A DNA stretch of 14,486 bases from an uncultured Bacilli bacterium (GTDB lineage Bacteria; Bacillota_I; Bacilli_A; RF39; UBA660): the NCBI GenBank assembly GCA_910576985.1, contig CAJTLA010000039.1, forward strand, positions 1 to 14,486, given 5' to 3'. Each line of letters opens with the position of its first letter. The first letter of the stretch is position 1. This document shows positions 13,460-14,486 of this stretch, piece after piece. A program made the position numbers and the translations under genes. The notes beneath the pieces were generated by a model that ran no database searches, had not been told where the DNA came from, and was given only the letters and a program-made list of their open reading frames with translations.

Positions 13460-14316
13460 TGAATAAAGCAATAGAAATAAAAAATTTAACCAAAGAATAT
13501 TCTAGTTTCAAATTAGATAATATATCACTAAATATACCTAGTGGAATTATTGTTGGTTTAATCGGAAAAAATGGAGCTGGAAAAACTACCTTCATAAAAT
13601 CTATTTTAAATATTATTCACACAAATAAAGGAACTATAAAATTATATAATAACAATTCAAAACAAAATGAACAAAAAACAAAAGAAGATATTGGAGTTGT
13701 TCTTGACAATATGTTCTTTCCTGAAATACTTACCCCTAAAGACATAAATTCCATCATGAAAGACATTTACAAAAATTGGGACAAAAATTTATTTTATGAA
13801 TATTTAAAAAAATTTGGAATTCAAGATAATCAAACTTTAAAAACAATGTCAAAAGGAATGAGAAAAAAAGTAGAAATAGCCTCTTCCTTATCACACAAAC
13901 CAAAACTATTAATATTAGATGAACCAACAAGTGGATTAGACCCAGTTTCCCGAAATGAAATTTTAGAAATTTTCCAAGACTTCGTCAATGATGAAGAACA
14001 TACTATATTATTTTCAACCCACATTACAAGTGATTTAGAATATATTGCAGATCAAATCATATTCATTGATGATGGAAAACTCTTAATCAATAGTTCTAGG
14101 GACGAAATAATAGAAAACTACGGAATCTTAAAATGTGATCCATCTCTGTTTGATAAAATAGATAAAAAAGACTTCATTTATTATATAAAAAACAAGTACC
14201 ATTACGAAATATTAATTTATGACAAAAATAAAATGAGTAAAAAATATAAAGATTTTATTATAGATAAAATTACATTAGAAGAGTTAATGATATTAATGAT
14301 AAAGGGGGAAAAATAA
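13459..14316 (+). CDS. ABC transporter ATP-binding protein (YtrB/BcrA-like exporter subunit)
   Basis: This 285-residue subunit powers an ABC-2 type exporter at the inner face of the membrane. Walker A is GKNGAGKT (36-43), the signature loop is MSKGMRKK (130-137) instead of LSGGQ, Walker B is LLILDEP (150-156), then SGLDP (158-162) and the switch histidine STH (186-188). The position usually holding the Q-loop glutamine reads GVVLDNMFFPE, as seen in this subfamily. The roughly 70 residues after the core are charged and variable. The ATG overlaps the stop of the full-length regulator and its own stop overlaps the permease ATG (TAATG twice), so the three are translationally coupled. YtrA/YtrB-like systems often respond to cell-wall-active antibiotics or bacteriocins; the substrate here is unknown. 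Confidence 0.93.
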   Translation: MNKAIEIKNLTKEYSSFKLDNISLNIPSGIIVGLIGKNGAGKTTFIKSILNIIHTNKGTIKLYNNNSKQNEQKTKEDIGVVLDNMFFPEILTPKDINSIMKDIYKNWDKNLFYEYLKKFGIQDNQTLKTMSKGMRKKVEIASSLSHKPKLLILDEPTSGLDPVSRNEILEIFQDFVNDEEHTILFSTHITSDLEYIADQIIFIDDGKLLINSSRDEIIENYGILKCDPSLFDKIDKKDFIYYIKNKYHYEILIYDKNKMSKKYKDFIIDKITLEELMILMIKGEK

Positions 14317-14486
14317 TGAAAGGACTCATAAAAAAAGATTTTCTGTTATTGAAAGGAAATCTAACATACTTTTTAATAGTAACGATCATATTTTCTGTAT
14401 TTACACTAACTGGTTTCGCATTTAATATATTATTCATATTGCCATTTATTACAATCATGTTGTTTATCTCTACATTTAACTGGGAT
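14316..14486 (+). CDS. ABC-2 type permease subunit (partial, cut by window end)
   Basis: The first 57 codons are present. MKGLIKKDFLLLK is the amphipathic start typical of ABC-2 permeases, followed by two hydrophobic segments (about residues 18-36 and 37-53), separated by only a short turn. AAAGGGGG lies 8 nt before the ATG, which overlaps the preceding stop. It should form the membrane pore for the ATP-binding protein. Confidence 0.85.
   Translation, partial: MKGLIKKDFLLLKGNLTYFLIVTIIFSVFTLTGFAFNILFILPFITIMLFISTFNWD

Noticed and set aside
1..14486. CRISPR array, rRNA or insertion-sequence ends
   Set aside because: No regularly spaced repeats with unique spacers, no rRNA motifs and no terminal inverted repeats flanking a transposase were found by eye.

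Overview
The window is AT-rich DNA (roughly 70% A+T by eye) of a low-GC Gram-positive type. Shine-Dalgarno sites are strong (AGGAGG/GAGGTG), both tRNA genes encode CCA, TGA is used as a stop, and pyruvate:ferredoxin oxidoreductase points to anaerobic pyruvate metabolism. I infer an anaerobic, probably gut-associated Bacillota (Erysipelotrichia/RF39-like or clostridial); the exact taxon cannot be read from the sequence.

Positions 1-7100 are housekeeping genes on the minus strand. They comprise the first codons of an unknown gene leaving the left edge, an Rpn/PD-(D/E)XK family protein (96-956), pyruvate:ferredoxin oxidoreductase nifJ (1119-4544), cysteinyl-tRNA synthetase cysS (4612-6006) and cysteine synthase cysK (6038-7003). 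cysK and cysS together make cysteine and charge it to tRNA. Several predicted promoters put the -10 box only 4-8 nt from the ribosome binding site, and three terminators overlap the stop codon they serve.

Positions 7065-7350 are a plus-strand tRNA unit: tRNA-CAT, probably Ile2, then tRNA-Leu(TAG), closed by an intrinsic terminator.

Positions about 7390-12680 are accessory. The core is an integrative and mobilizable element: a large serine recombinase (7823-9778), an inverted-repeat cluster that is a candidate oriT (9842-9926), and a MobV/Pre-type relaxase (9964-11340). The recombinase promoter is followed by a strong terminator just before the gene, which suggests attenuation. The relaxase frame has no ATG/GTG/TTG start upstream of its catalytic-histidine motif. 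Downstream are a phage-type 101-residue protein, a possible structured RNA, a doubtful 75-codon ORF and a P-loop kinase-like protein. Exact element ends could not be found.

Positions 12793-14486 hold a decayed-looking spacer and then a YtrA-type GntR regulator / ABC-2 exporter operon. Its genes are joined by overlapping TAATG stop/start junctions. The regulator is split by a one-base shift at a run of eight A, in a perfect -1 slippery context; the downstream frame continues the family-typical C-terminal helix and ends exactly at the ABC gene start. Three exactly 10-bp-spaced GTTATA repeats lie over the operon promoter and probably form the regulator's operator.
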